64,000 nt of DNA, taken from contig NZ_CP108006.1 in assembly GCF_036127095.1 (NCBI RefSeq), positions 6,377,501 to 6,441,500 on the forward strand, in the 5' to 3' direction. Below, piece by piece: positions 20,132 through 27,000 of the stretch. Positions within the stretch are counted from its first letter, which is position 1; every line of letters starts with the position of its first letter. A program made the position numbers and the translations under genes. The notes beneath the pieces are model-generated. The model ran no database searches, had not been told where the DNA came from, and saw only the letters and a program-made list of their open reading frames with translations. The DNA is from Streptomyces sp. NBC_00335. Lineage in GTDB: Bacteria; Actinomycetota; Actinomycetes; Streptomycetales; Streptomycetaceae.

Positions 20132-20953
20132 TCAGGACAGCACCGGTGCGTCGCGGCGGGACAGGGCCACGACCCGTTCCGCGCCCGCCAGCATCGCCGG
20201 GTCGACGAAGCGGCCGTCGGGGAGGGCCACCGCGCCCGGGGTGCGGCGGGCCGCGGCCACGATCTCCTCGGCGGCGCTGACCTCCGCCGGGCCGGGCAGG
20301 TAGGCCCGCTCGATCACCGGGAGCTGGCGCGGGTGGATCGCCGCGCGGCCCAGGAAGCCGAGGGCGCGGCCCCGGGCGCAGGAGGCCGCCAGTGCCTCCA
20401 GGTTCCGGATGTCGGGGAACACCGACTGGGCCGGCGGCGCCAGCCCGGCCGCGCGGGCCGCGACCACCACCCGGGAGCGCGGCCAGTCCAGGCCCGACTC
20501 CGCGGTGACGCCCAGGTCGGCCCGCAGGTCCGCCTCGCCCAGGGACAGGCCGCGCAGGGCGGGGTGCGCGCGGGCGATCTCGTAGGCCCGTTCCACGCCG
20601 ATCGCCGATTCCAGCAGGGCGTACAGGGCCACCCCGGGGGTGCGGTCGGCGGTGGCGACGATCTGCTCCGGCGAGGAGATCTTCGGCAGCCGCAGTCCGG
20701 CGAGTCCCGGGAGCCCGCCCAGCGCGCTGAGGTCGGCGCCGCCCCAGGGGGAGTCCAGGGCGTTGACGCGGACGTGGACCGGTACCGGATGCCGGTCGCC
20801 GAGCCGTTCGGCGGTGGCGGCGCGGGCGTACTCCTTGCGGGAGGCCGACACCGCGTCCTCCAGGTCCACGATGACGGCGTCGGCCCCCGCGTGCAGGGCC
20901 TTCGACACCACCTCGGGGCGGTCGCCGGGTACGTAGAGCCAGGTCAGGATCAC
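20132..20953 (-). CDS. HpcH/HpaI-family CoA-ester lyase (CitE-like)
   Basis: A 273-residue citrate-lyase-beta-like barrel: LTWLYVPGDRPEVVSKAL, VIVDLEDAVSASRKEYAR, VHVRVNALDSPWG, LRLPKISSPEQI, ALLESAIGVERAYEIA and SLGEADLRADLG. The Arg, Glu and Asp of the Mg/CoA-ester site are present, and the C-terminal FLGRAAIHPRQLPVI is typical of malyl/citramalyl-CoA-type lyases. It starts at a GTG that overlaps the CaiB stop. It is the last gene of the seven-gene operon. The exact CoA-ester substrate is unknown. Confidence 0.88.
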   Translation of the reverse strand: MILTWLYVPGDRPEVVSKALHAGADAVIVDLEDAVSASRKEYARAATAERLGDRHPVPVHVRVNALDSPWGGADLSALGGLPGLAGLRLPKISSPEQIVATADRTPGVALYALLESAIGVERAYEIARAHPALRGLSLGEADLRADLGVTAESGLDWPRSRVVVAARAAGLAPPAQSVFPDIRNLEALAASCARGRALGFLGRAAIHPRQLPVIERAYLPGPAEVSAAEEIVAAARRTPGAVALPDGRFVDPAMLAGAERVVALSRRDAPVLS

Positions 20954-22227
20954 AGCGCCCCCTCCGTGCGGAGGGCGCTGACCTCGGCGGGGGAGAGGCC
21001 GATCTCGGCGAGGACGGCATCGGTGTCCGCGCCGTGCGGGCGGCCCGCCCAGCGGATCGAGCCCGGGGTCTGCGAGAGCCGGAACAGGACGTTCTGCATG
21101 CGGATCGGGCCCAGCTCCGGATCCTCGACCTCGGTGATGGTGTCCAGGGCCGCGTACTGCGGATCGGCCATGACGTCCCGTACGTCGTAGACCAGCGCGA
21201 CCGCGGCCTGGGCCTCCTCGAAGGCGGCCGTCACCTCGTCCGCCTTGTGGCGGGCGATCCAGCCGCCGACCGCCTCGTCGAGCACGTCCGCGTGAGCGGC
21301 CCGGCCGGAACCCGACGCGAACCACGGCTCGGAGATCAGCTCCGGCCGGCCCACGAGCCGCATCACGCGCTCGGCGATGGACTGGGCGGAGGTGGAGACC
21401 GCCAGCCAGCGGCCGTCCAGACTGCGGTACGTGTTGCGGGGCGCGTTGTTGGTGGAGCGGTTTCCGGTGCGCGGCTGGACGTAGCCGAGCTGGTCGTACC
21501 AGAGCGGGTGCGGGCCCAGAACGGTCAGGATCGGTTCGATGATCGCCAGGTCCACCACCTGCCCGTGTCCGGTGCGGTCCCGCCCGGCGAGCGCCGCCAT
21601 CACGGCGTACGCGGTGGTCAGCGCCGCGATCGAGTCCGCGAGCCCGAACGGCGGCAGGGTCGGCGGCCCCTCCGGCTCCCCGGTGATCGCCGCGAAGCCG
21701 CTCATCGCCTCCGCGAGGGTGCCGAAGCCGGGACGGTGGGCGTACGGGCCCTCCTGGCCGAAGGCCGTCACGCGGGTCAGGATCAGCCGCGGGTTCGCGG
21801 CGGACAGCTCGGGCCAGCCCAGACCCCAGCGCTCCAGGGTTCCGGGGCGGAAGTTCTCGATCACCACGTCGGCGGTGGCGACCAGGCGCAGCAGGGTGTC
21901 CCGGCCGCCGGGCCTGGACAGATCGAGGGTCATCGTCCGCTTGTTGCGGCCGAGCAGCTTCCACCAGAGGCCGATGCCGTCCTTGGCGGGACCGTGGCCG
22001 CGGGAGGGGTCGGGGCGGGTCGGGTGCTCGACCTTGACGACCTCGGCGCCGAAGTCGCCGAGGAGGGTGGCGGCGAGGGGACCGGCGAAGAGGGTGGCGA
22101 GATCGAGGACGCGGAGCCCGCGCAGGGGCGGGAGGGAGGGGGCGCCGGTGCCGGTTTCGGGTTCGGTTTCGGGGTCGGTCCCGGGCCCGGCCCCCGTCGC
22201 GGTGGTGTGCTGGCCGGTGGGGGTCAC
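20950..22227 (-). CDS. CaiB/BaiF-family (class III) CoA-transferase
   Basis: A 425-residue protein. A Thr/Glu/Pro-rich N-terminal 30 residues precede the family start LRGLRVLDLATLFAGPLAATLLGDFGAEVVKVEHP. Further motifs are WWKLLGRNKRTMTLDLSRP, ENFRPGTLERWGL, GFGTLAEAMSGFAAITG and FGLADSIAALTT; the Asp in LADS is the likely acyl-anhydride nucleophile. With the adjacent CitE-like lyase it suggests activation and then cleavage of an organic acid. GTG start in a 4-nt overlap with the kinase gene. Confidence 0.9.
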   Translation of the reverse strand: MTPTGQHTTATGAGPGTDPETEPETGTGAPSLPPLRGLRVLDLATLFAGPLAATLLGDFGAEVVKVEHPTRPDPSRGHGPAKDGIGLWWKLLGRNKRTMTLDLSRPGGRDTLLRLVATADVVIENFRPGTLERWGLGWPELSAANPRLILTRVTAFGQEGPYAHRPGFGTLAEAMSGFAAITGEPEGPPTLPPFGLADSIAALTTAYAVMAALAGRDRTGHGQVVDLAIIEPILTVLGPHPLWYDQLGYVQPRTGNRSTNNAPRNTYRSLDGRWLAVSTSAQSIAERVMRLVGRPELISEPWFASGSGRAAHADVLDEAVGGWIARHKADEVTAAFEEAQAAVALVYDVRDVMADPQYAALDTITEVEDPELGPIRMQNVLFRLSQTPGSIRWAGRPHGADTDAVLAEIGLSPAEVSALRTEGAL

Positions 22228-23129
22228 GAGGCGGCTCCGGAGCGGGCGAAGGTGTCGGTCTGGGAGCGGGTCGGCATCGAGTCCTGGGCGCCGGGGCGCT
22301 GTACGGACAGGGCGGCGGCTGCCGAGGCCCAGCTCAGGGCCTCGGGCATCGGCCGGCCCTCGCCCAGGGCCACGGCGAGCGCGCCGACGAAGGTGTCCCC
22401 GGCGGCGGTGGTGTCCACGGCCCGTACGCGCGGCGCGGGCACGGTCCGCGGCTCGCTGCCGCGGGCGGCGTACAGCACCCCGGCCGCGCCGAGGGTGACG
22501 ACCACCTCCGGCACGTCCTGGAGCAGGGCCGCCGCGGCCAGGCGGACGTCGGTGAGCCCGGTGAGCGCGGCGGCCTCGTGCTCGTTGGGGACCAACAGGT
22601 CGGTGGCGGCGAGGAGTTCGGCGGGCAGCGGCTGGGCGGGGGCCGGGGTGAGGATGGTCCGGACACCGTGCGCGCGGGCGGCGAGCGCGCCGGCGAGCAC
22701 GGCCTCCAGGGGCAGTTCGAGCTGGAGGAGCAGGGAGTCGGCGGCGCCGATGCGGGCGTCGTCGCCCGGTTCCAGGGAGGTGACGCGGGCGTTGGCGCCG
22801 GGGATGACGATGATGCTGTTGCCGCCCTCGTCGTCCACGGTGATGTGCGCGGTGCCGCTGGCGCCCTCGACGGTGCGCAGGGCCGCCGTCTCCACCCCTG
22901 CGCCGGCGAGCGCGGAGCGCAGCCGTACGCCGAACTCGTCGGCCCCGACCGCACCGATCATCACCACCTCCGCGCCGCAGCGGGCCGCGGCGACGGCCTG
23001 GTTGGCGCCCTTGCCGCCGGGAACGGTGCGGAACTCGCGGCCGGTGACGGTCTCCCCGAGGCGGGGGGCCTTGGAGACGTAGGCGACGAGGTCCATGTTG
23101 GTACTGCCGAGCACGGCGATGGCCGTCAT
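22224..23129 (-). CDS. rbsK: Ribokinase (PfkB family)
   Basis: A 301-residue sugar kinase. VLGSTNMDLV and PGGKGANQAVAAARCGAEV form the sugar-binding N-terminus. VTLGAAGVLY precedes DTTAAGDTFVGALAV, the anion-hole/catalytic-Asp signature. The length and GGKGANQA favour a ribokinase over a fructokinase. Placed directly after four ADP-ribosylglycohydrolases, it could phosphorylate released ribose. E. coli has a comparable kinase-hydrolase pairing in yegU-yegV. Confidence 0.9.
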   Translation of the reverse strand: MTAIAVLGSTNMDLVAYVSKAPRLGETVTGREFRTVPGGKGANQAVAAARCGAEVVMIGAVGADEFGVRLRSALAGAGVETAALRTVEGASGTAHITVDDEGGNSIIVIPGANARVTSLEPGDDARIGAADSLLLQLELPLEAVLAGALAARAHGVRTILTPAPAQPLPAELLAATDLLVPNEHEAAALTGLTDVRLAAAALLQDVPEVVVTLGAAGVLYAARGSEPRTVPAPRVRAVDTTAAGDTFVGALAVALGEGRPMPEALSWASAAAALSVQRPGAQDSMPTRSQTDTFARSGAAS

Positions 23130-25816
23130 GAGCGGGCTGCCTCCTGTGCGGTGAGGTGGGCGAGGGTGTCGAAGCCGATGCCGTCGAAGCCGGGGACGGT
23201 GGTGGCGAGGCGGTTCTTCAGCGGGGCGGTCCAGCGGTGCGGGATGGCGTCGGGGGAGCCGGCGATCAGTCCGGCGAGGGCGCCCGCGGTGGCGCCGTTG
23301 GAGTCGGTGTCCCAGCCGCCGGAGACGGCGCGGCAGACGGAGTGGGTGAAGTCCCCGTCGGCGTGGGTGAGGGCGGCGGCGATCACGGCGGTGTTGGGAA
23401 CGGCGTGGACCCAGTGGTAGTGGCCGTAGCGGGCGTGGAGCAGGTCCACGACGGTATCGAAGTCGGCGGCGGTGGCGTGCGCGTCGCAGGCCGTCCGGAT
23501 CCCGAAGCGGACGGCCTCGGCGAGGCGGGAGCGGGGCGGTACGACGGCCAGGCCGGCCCGGAGCGCGGTGTGCACGTCGGCCCGGCCGGTGGCCGCGGTG
23601 GCGGTGGCGGCGGCCACGAACGTGGCGGCGTGGACGCCGTTGCCGGTGTGGGTGAGGGCGGCGTCCCGGTACGCCTGGGCCGCGGCGGCGGCCGGGGCGC
23701 CCGGGTTGGTCCAGCCGTGGACGTCGGCGCGGATCAGGGCGCCGATCCATTCGCGGAAGGGGTTGTGGTGGGTGGCGGTCGCCGGGGGCTCCAGCCCCTG
23801 GAGGAGATTGCGGTACGCGACCCGCTCGGCCGTGAACGTACGGCCGGCCGGGAGCTCGTCGAGCCACAGCCGGCCGACGTCGGCGGTGGTGAAGCCCTTG
23901 CCGTGGCGCTGGAGGAGGAGCAGCCCGAGGAGGGGGTAGTTGAGGTCGTCGTCCTCGGGGGTGCCGTCGATGTTCTCGGCGAGGGAGGTGGGTGCGGAGC
24001 GGCGGTTCCAGGGGTGGGCGGCGAGTACCTCCGGTGGTACGCCGCGTTCGGTGAACCAGTCGGCCAGGGGCCAGTTTCCGGCGGCCCGGGCCAGGGTGCG
24101 GATCCCGTGCAGGGGGAGCTTCTCCACGGGCTTGCCGAGGACGCAGCCGACGGCGCGGCCGAGCCATGCGGCCTCCAGCCGCCGCCGCAGGGCGGTGTCC
24201 TGGGCGGCCGGTCCCGGCCGGGCCCCTGCGAAGCCGGCGCCGGGTCGGGACCCGGGTCGGGACCCGGGTCGGGCCTCGGGTCGGGCCTCGGGTGTGGCCT
24301 CGGGGCCGGGCCCGGGGGCAGGCGTGGCCTTGGGTCCGGCCTCGGCGCTGGGGCCGCTCTCGGCGCTGGGGCCGCTCTCGGCCCTGGGTCCGGCCTCGGC
24401 CCTGGGTCCGGCCTCGGCCCTGGGTCCGGCCTCGGCGCTGGGTCCGGCCTCGGCGCTGGGTCCGGCCTCGGCGCTGGGTCCGGCCTCGGCGCTGGGTCCG
24501 GCCTCGGCGCTGGGTCCGGCCTCGGCCCTGGGTCCGGCCTCGGCCCTGGGTCCGCTCTCGGCCTGGGGCACGGTCCGGGACCCGGCCCCGGGCATGGACT
24601 CTGCCTTGGGCACGGACTCCGTCTCAGGCGCGGTGCCGGTCCTGGCCTCAGGCGCGGGTCCGGTCCCGGCCCCGGCCTCAGGCGCGGGTCCGGCCTCAGG
24701 TACGGACTTGGGTGCGGCCCCGGTCTGTGGCACGGCCTCGGCTCCGGCTCTGGGCGCGGCCCCGGCCCCGGCCCCGGCCTCGGCCTCGGCCTCGGGTTCT
24801 GGGCGGTGGGGCGGGGTGAGGGAGGGTTCCCCCGCCCCGCCCCTTCCCGAAACCAGGGGCAGGCCCCTGGACCCCGGGTCACCGGAGCCGTCTCCACCTG
24901 GTTCGGGGGGTGAGGGGAGGGCCGCCAGGGCCGTCAGGAGGTCGGTGGCCAGGGCTCGGAGTTCCGGCGGGGCCGGGGTGGGGGAGGCGCCCGCCCGGGC
25001 CGGCGCGAGGTGGCCGCCCGCCGCCAGCCAGACGCGCAGCAGCGGCTCCGCAGCCTCTCCGCGGCCGTCCTCGGCGGCCTGCCGGAACTCGTGGCCGACC
25101 AGATCCTCGGGCTGCACCCAGGTGAGCCGGACGGGCCCGCCGGGCCCGGATCCGGGTGGCGGGGCCGTTCCGCCGCTCTGGGGGGACCGTCCGGGTCCGG
25201 GGACGGGGCCCGTCTCGTCGTTCGGGGCGGGCCGTCCGGGTCCGGGGGTGGGGGCCGTTTCACCGTTCGGGGCGGGCCGACCCGGTCCGGGGGTGGGGCT
25301 CGTCCGGTCGTTCGGGGCGGGCCGGTCCGGTCCGGGGGTGGGGGCCGGTACGCCGTTAGGGGCGGGCGGACCCGGGGGCACGGGGTCCAGGGGCTCGCCC
25401 CTGGTTTCGGGAAGGGGCGGGGTGGGGGAATTCCCGCCCCCGGCCCCGCCCCCGGCCCGGCCCGGGTCGGAGGCGGGCGCAGGCGGGGCCGAGCCGGGCG
25501 TCCCTGCTCCCGTGGCTCCGTGGTGGCCCAGGCCCGGGGCCGGGCCCGAGGGCGGGGAGGTGGGTGTTGGCGGGGCCGCGGGTGTGGCCTGGGTTGGGGA
25601 AGGCGGCCGGGGTGCGTGGGTGCTCGGGTCCCCGTGCGGGGGTGGGGAGGTGGGTGTTGGCGGGGCCGCGAGTGTGGCCTGGGTTGGGGAAGGCGGCCGG
25701 GGTGCGTGGGTGCTCGGGTCCCCGGGCGGGGGCGGGGGCGGGGAGGTGGGCGTTGGCGGGGCCGTCGGTGTGGCCCGGGCGGGGGAGGGGGGCGGCGCCG
25801 GCCAAGTGGGGGTCAT
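23126..25816 (-). CDS. ADP-ribosylglycohydrolase-family protein with about 540-residue low-complexity N-terminal region
   Basis: An 896-residue protein. The C-terminal 360 residues (from ALRRRLEAAWLGRAVGC) are an ADP-ribosylglycohydrolase domain with a TPEDDDLNYPLLG metal motif and GGWDTDSNGATAGALAG, matching the C-terminal D-x-D-S/T Mg site. The first 540 residues are Pro/Ala/Glu/Gly repeats around a small ordered-looking segment (LTWVQPEDLVGHEFRQAAED, about residues 225-300). The repeats are 30-residue, 15-residue and 6-residue units in order. Two palindromic elements are translated within it. The ATG sits in the 4-nt overlap with the preceding hydrolase. The family removes ADP-ribose from proteins or nucleic acids, or cleaves ribosides. 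Confidence 0.85.
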   Translation of the reverse strand: MTPTWPAPPPSPARATPTAPPTPTSPPPPPPGDPSTHAPRPPSPTQATLAAPPTPTSPPPHGDPSTHAPRPPSPTQATPAAPPTPTSPPSGPAPGLGHHGATGAGTPGSAPPAPASDPGRAGGGAGGGNSPTPPLPETRGEPLDPVPPGPPAPNGVPAPTPGPDRPAPNDRTSPTPGPGRPAPNGETAPTPGPGRPAPNDETGPVPGPGRSPQSGGTAPPPGSGPGGPVRLTWVQPEDLVGHEFRQAAEDGRGEAAEPLLRVWLAAGGHLAPARAGASPTPAPPELRALATDLLTALAALPSPPEPGGDGSGDPGSRGLPLVSGRGGAGEPSLTPPHRPEPEAEAEAGAGAGAAPRAGAEAVPQTGAAPKSVPEAGPAPEAGAGTGPAPEARTGTAPETESVPKAESMPGAGSRTVPQAESGPRAEAGPRAEAGPSAEAGPSAEAGPSAEAGPSAEAGPSAEAGPRAEAGPRAEAGPRAESGPSAESGPSAEAGPKATPAPGPGPEATPEARPEARPGSRPGSRPGAGFAGARPGPAAQDTALRRRLEAAWLGRAVGCVLGKPVEKLPLHGIRTLARAAGNWPLADWFTERGVPPEVLAAHPWNRRSAPTSLAENIDGTPEDDDLNYPLLGLLLLQRHGKGFTTADVGRLWLDELPAGRTFTAERVAYRNLLQGLEPPATATHHNPFREWIGALIRADVHGWTNPGAPAAAAAQAYRDAALTHTGNGVHAATFVAAATATAATGRADVHTALRAGLAVVPPRSRLAEAVRFGIRTACDAHATAADFDTVVDLLHARYGHYHWVHAVPNTAVIAAALTHADGDFTHSVCRAVSGGWDTDSNGATAGALAGLIAGSPDAIPHRWTAPLKNRLATTVPGFDGIGFDTLAHLTAQEAARS
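24333..24566 (-). repeat. 18-bp tandem repeat encoding a six-residue unit, about 13 copies
   Basis: Thirteen successive near-identical 18-bp units encode GP(S/R)AEA or GP(S/R)AES in the linker of the long hydrolase. Unit variation (S to R, A to S) is clustered at the two ends, as expected of slippage or unequal crossing-over. Confidence 0.9.
24820..24877 (-). repeat. Palindromic element copy A, inside a coding region
   Basis: Read on the minus strand it contains CCAGGGG-CCTG-CCCCTGG, then GTTTCGGGAAGGGGCGGG and a GGGGGAACCC end. It resembles palindromes I know from Streptomyces intergenic regions, but it lies in frame here, coding for GLPLVSGRGGAGE. Confidence 0.75.
25190..25375 (-). repeat. 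45-bp tandem repeat encoding a 15-residue unit, four copies
   Basis: Units of the form TPGPGRPAPN(D/G)ETAP follow one another in the low-complexity region. Copies diverge progressively toward the C-terminal end, where VPGPGRSPQSGGTAP is the most altered. Confidence 0.8.
25381..25440 (+). repeat. Palindromic element copy B, inverted relative to copies A and C
   Basis: Plus-strand CCAGGGG-CTCG-CCCCTGG, then GTTTCGGGAAGGGGCGGG and TGGGGGAATTCCC. It is translated from the opposite strand as NSPTPPLPETRGEPLDPV without a stop. Confidence 0.75.
25558..25790 (-). repeat. 90-bp tandem repeat, three copies (last partial), encoding a 30-residue unit
   Basis: TGGGTGTTGG recurs at 25561, 25651 and, as TGGGCGTTGG, at 25747, giving periods of 90 and 96 bp. 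Copies 1 and 2 are nearly identical over the whole unit, which implies recent duplication. The unit contains GDPSTHAPRPPSPTQAT. Confidence 0.9.
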
Positions 25817-27000
25817 CGGGGGGCCGTCAGGGTGGCGAAGGCGGCCTCGTGGGTGCGGCGGCGGGAGTGGTCGCGGGTGAAGATCTCCCGGGTCACCGAG
25901 GCCAGAGCCGACGCCGGGGCGCGCAGGTCCAGGCGGCTGGCCTCCGCGACCCGGTCCGCCCAGGCGGGCGGGACCGCGGCCCCGCCCGACAGGGCGCCCG
26001 CGATCGCACCGGCCATGGTCGCGATGGAGTCGCAGTCCCGGCCGTAGTTGACCGCGCCGAGCACGGAGGTCTCGTAGCAGCCGTCGGCGACGAGCAGCAT
26101 GCCGAGCGCCACCGGGAGTTCCTCGATGGAGTGCAGGCGCGAGGGGCGCCGTGCGCCCAGGGAGGGGGCGCGGTAGTCCGGGCCGACCGAGTCGTACGGG
26201 GCGACCGCCGCCCGCAGGGGGGCCAGCGCCGACTCGAAGTCCCGGTGGCGGGCGGCGACTTCGCACACCGCCGCGATGGCCGCGCGGGTGCCGTCCTTGG
26301 CCAGGGAAAGGGCCGTTTCGACCACCGAGGCCGCCGTCGCACCCGGCACGCAGGCCGCCGCCACCGCCGCCGCGAACACGCCCGCCGCCTCCCGCCCGTA
26401 CGAGGACTGGTGCGCGCCCGTGACGTCCAGCGCCTCCGCGTACGCCCCGGCCGGATTGCCCGCGTTGACGAGCCCGACCGGCGCCATGTACATCGCCGCG
26501 CCGCAGTTGACGATGTTGCCGTTGCCCGCCTCCCGCGGGTCCGCGTGGGCGTAGTGCAGCCGGGTCACGATCCACTTCTCGGCGAGGAAGATCCGCTGGA
26601 GGGGGAGGGCGTCCGCCTCCAGTTCCGGGATCCAGCGGGGGACCGTCATCAGGTCCGGCACCAGGTGCTCGGCGATCGCGTACGCGTCCAGGTGGTCCCG
26701 TACGGCCTCGTAGACCCGTACCAGCGCGTGCGTCATCAGGGTGTCGTCGGTGACGTGGCCGTCGCCCTTGTGGTACGGCGCGATCGGGCGGGCGGTGCGC
26801 CAGTCCTCGTGCCACGGGCCGACGATGCCGCGCACCCGGCCGCCGTGCCGCTCCACGATCTGTTCCGGGGTCCAGCCCTCCACCGGGCCGCCCAGCGCGT
26901 CGCCGACGGCCGCGCCGACGAGGGCGCCGGTGATCCGGTCGTCCAGGGAGGGGGAGGTGGGGGTCGAGGTGCTCTGGGGGAAGGGGGTCAGGGTCGTCAT
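25813..27000 (-). CDS. ADP-ribosylglycohydrolase-family protein, compact form
   Basis: A 395-residue protein that is nearly all catalytic domain. RITGALVGAAVGDALGGPVEG opens the fold, GHVTDDTLMTHAL (TDDT at 84-87) gives the first metal ligands, and NYGRDCDSIATMAGAIAGAL (about 318-336) gives the second. All expected Mg ligands appear present, so this copy should be active. A Ser/Thr/Pro N-terminus of about 18 residues precedes the domain. It is coupled by ATGA overlaps on both sides. Confidence 0.92.
   Translation of the reverse strand: MTTLTPFPQSTSTPTSPSLDDRITGALVGAAVGDALGGPVEGWTPEQIVERHGGRVRGIVGPWHEDWRTARPIAPYHKGDGHVTDDTLMTHALVRVYEAVRDHLDAYAIAEHLVPDLMTVPRWIPELEADALPLQRIFLAEKWIVTRLHYAHADPREAGNGNIVNCGAAMYMAPVGLVNAGNPAGAYAEALDVTGAHQSSYGREAAGVFAAAVAAACVPGATAASVVETALSLAKDGTRAAIAAVCEVAARHRDFESALAPLRAAVAPYDSVGPDYRAPSLGARRPSRLHSIEELPVALGMLLVADGCYETSVLGAVNYGRDCDSIATMAGAIAGALSGGAAVPPAWADRVAEASRLDLRAPASALASVTREIFTRDHSRRRTHEAAFATLTAPR

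Noticed and set aside
24333..24566. CRISPR-like regular repeats
   Set aside because: Units are contiguous 18-bp coding repeats with no unique spacers and no cas genes nearby.
23156..24913. Long plus-strand Gly-rich frames opposite the hydrolase array
   Set aside because: They mirror the repeat-rich minus-strand coding region, have biased low-complexity composition and lack ribosome binding sites; the minus-strand genes have coupled starts and real domains.
25813..26815. Extending the long hydrolase upstream of 25816 in the same frame
   Set aside because: That sequence is the antisense-free overlap with the intact compact hydrolase in another frame; the ATGA junction gives the natural start.
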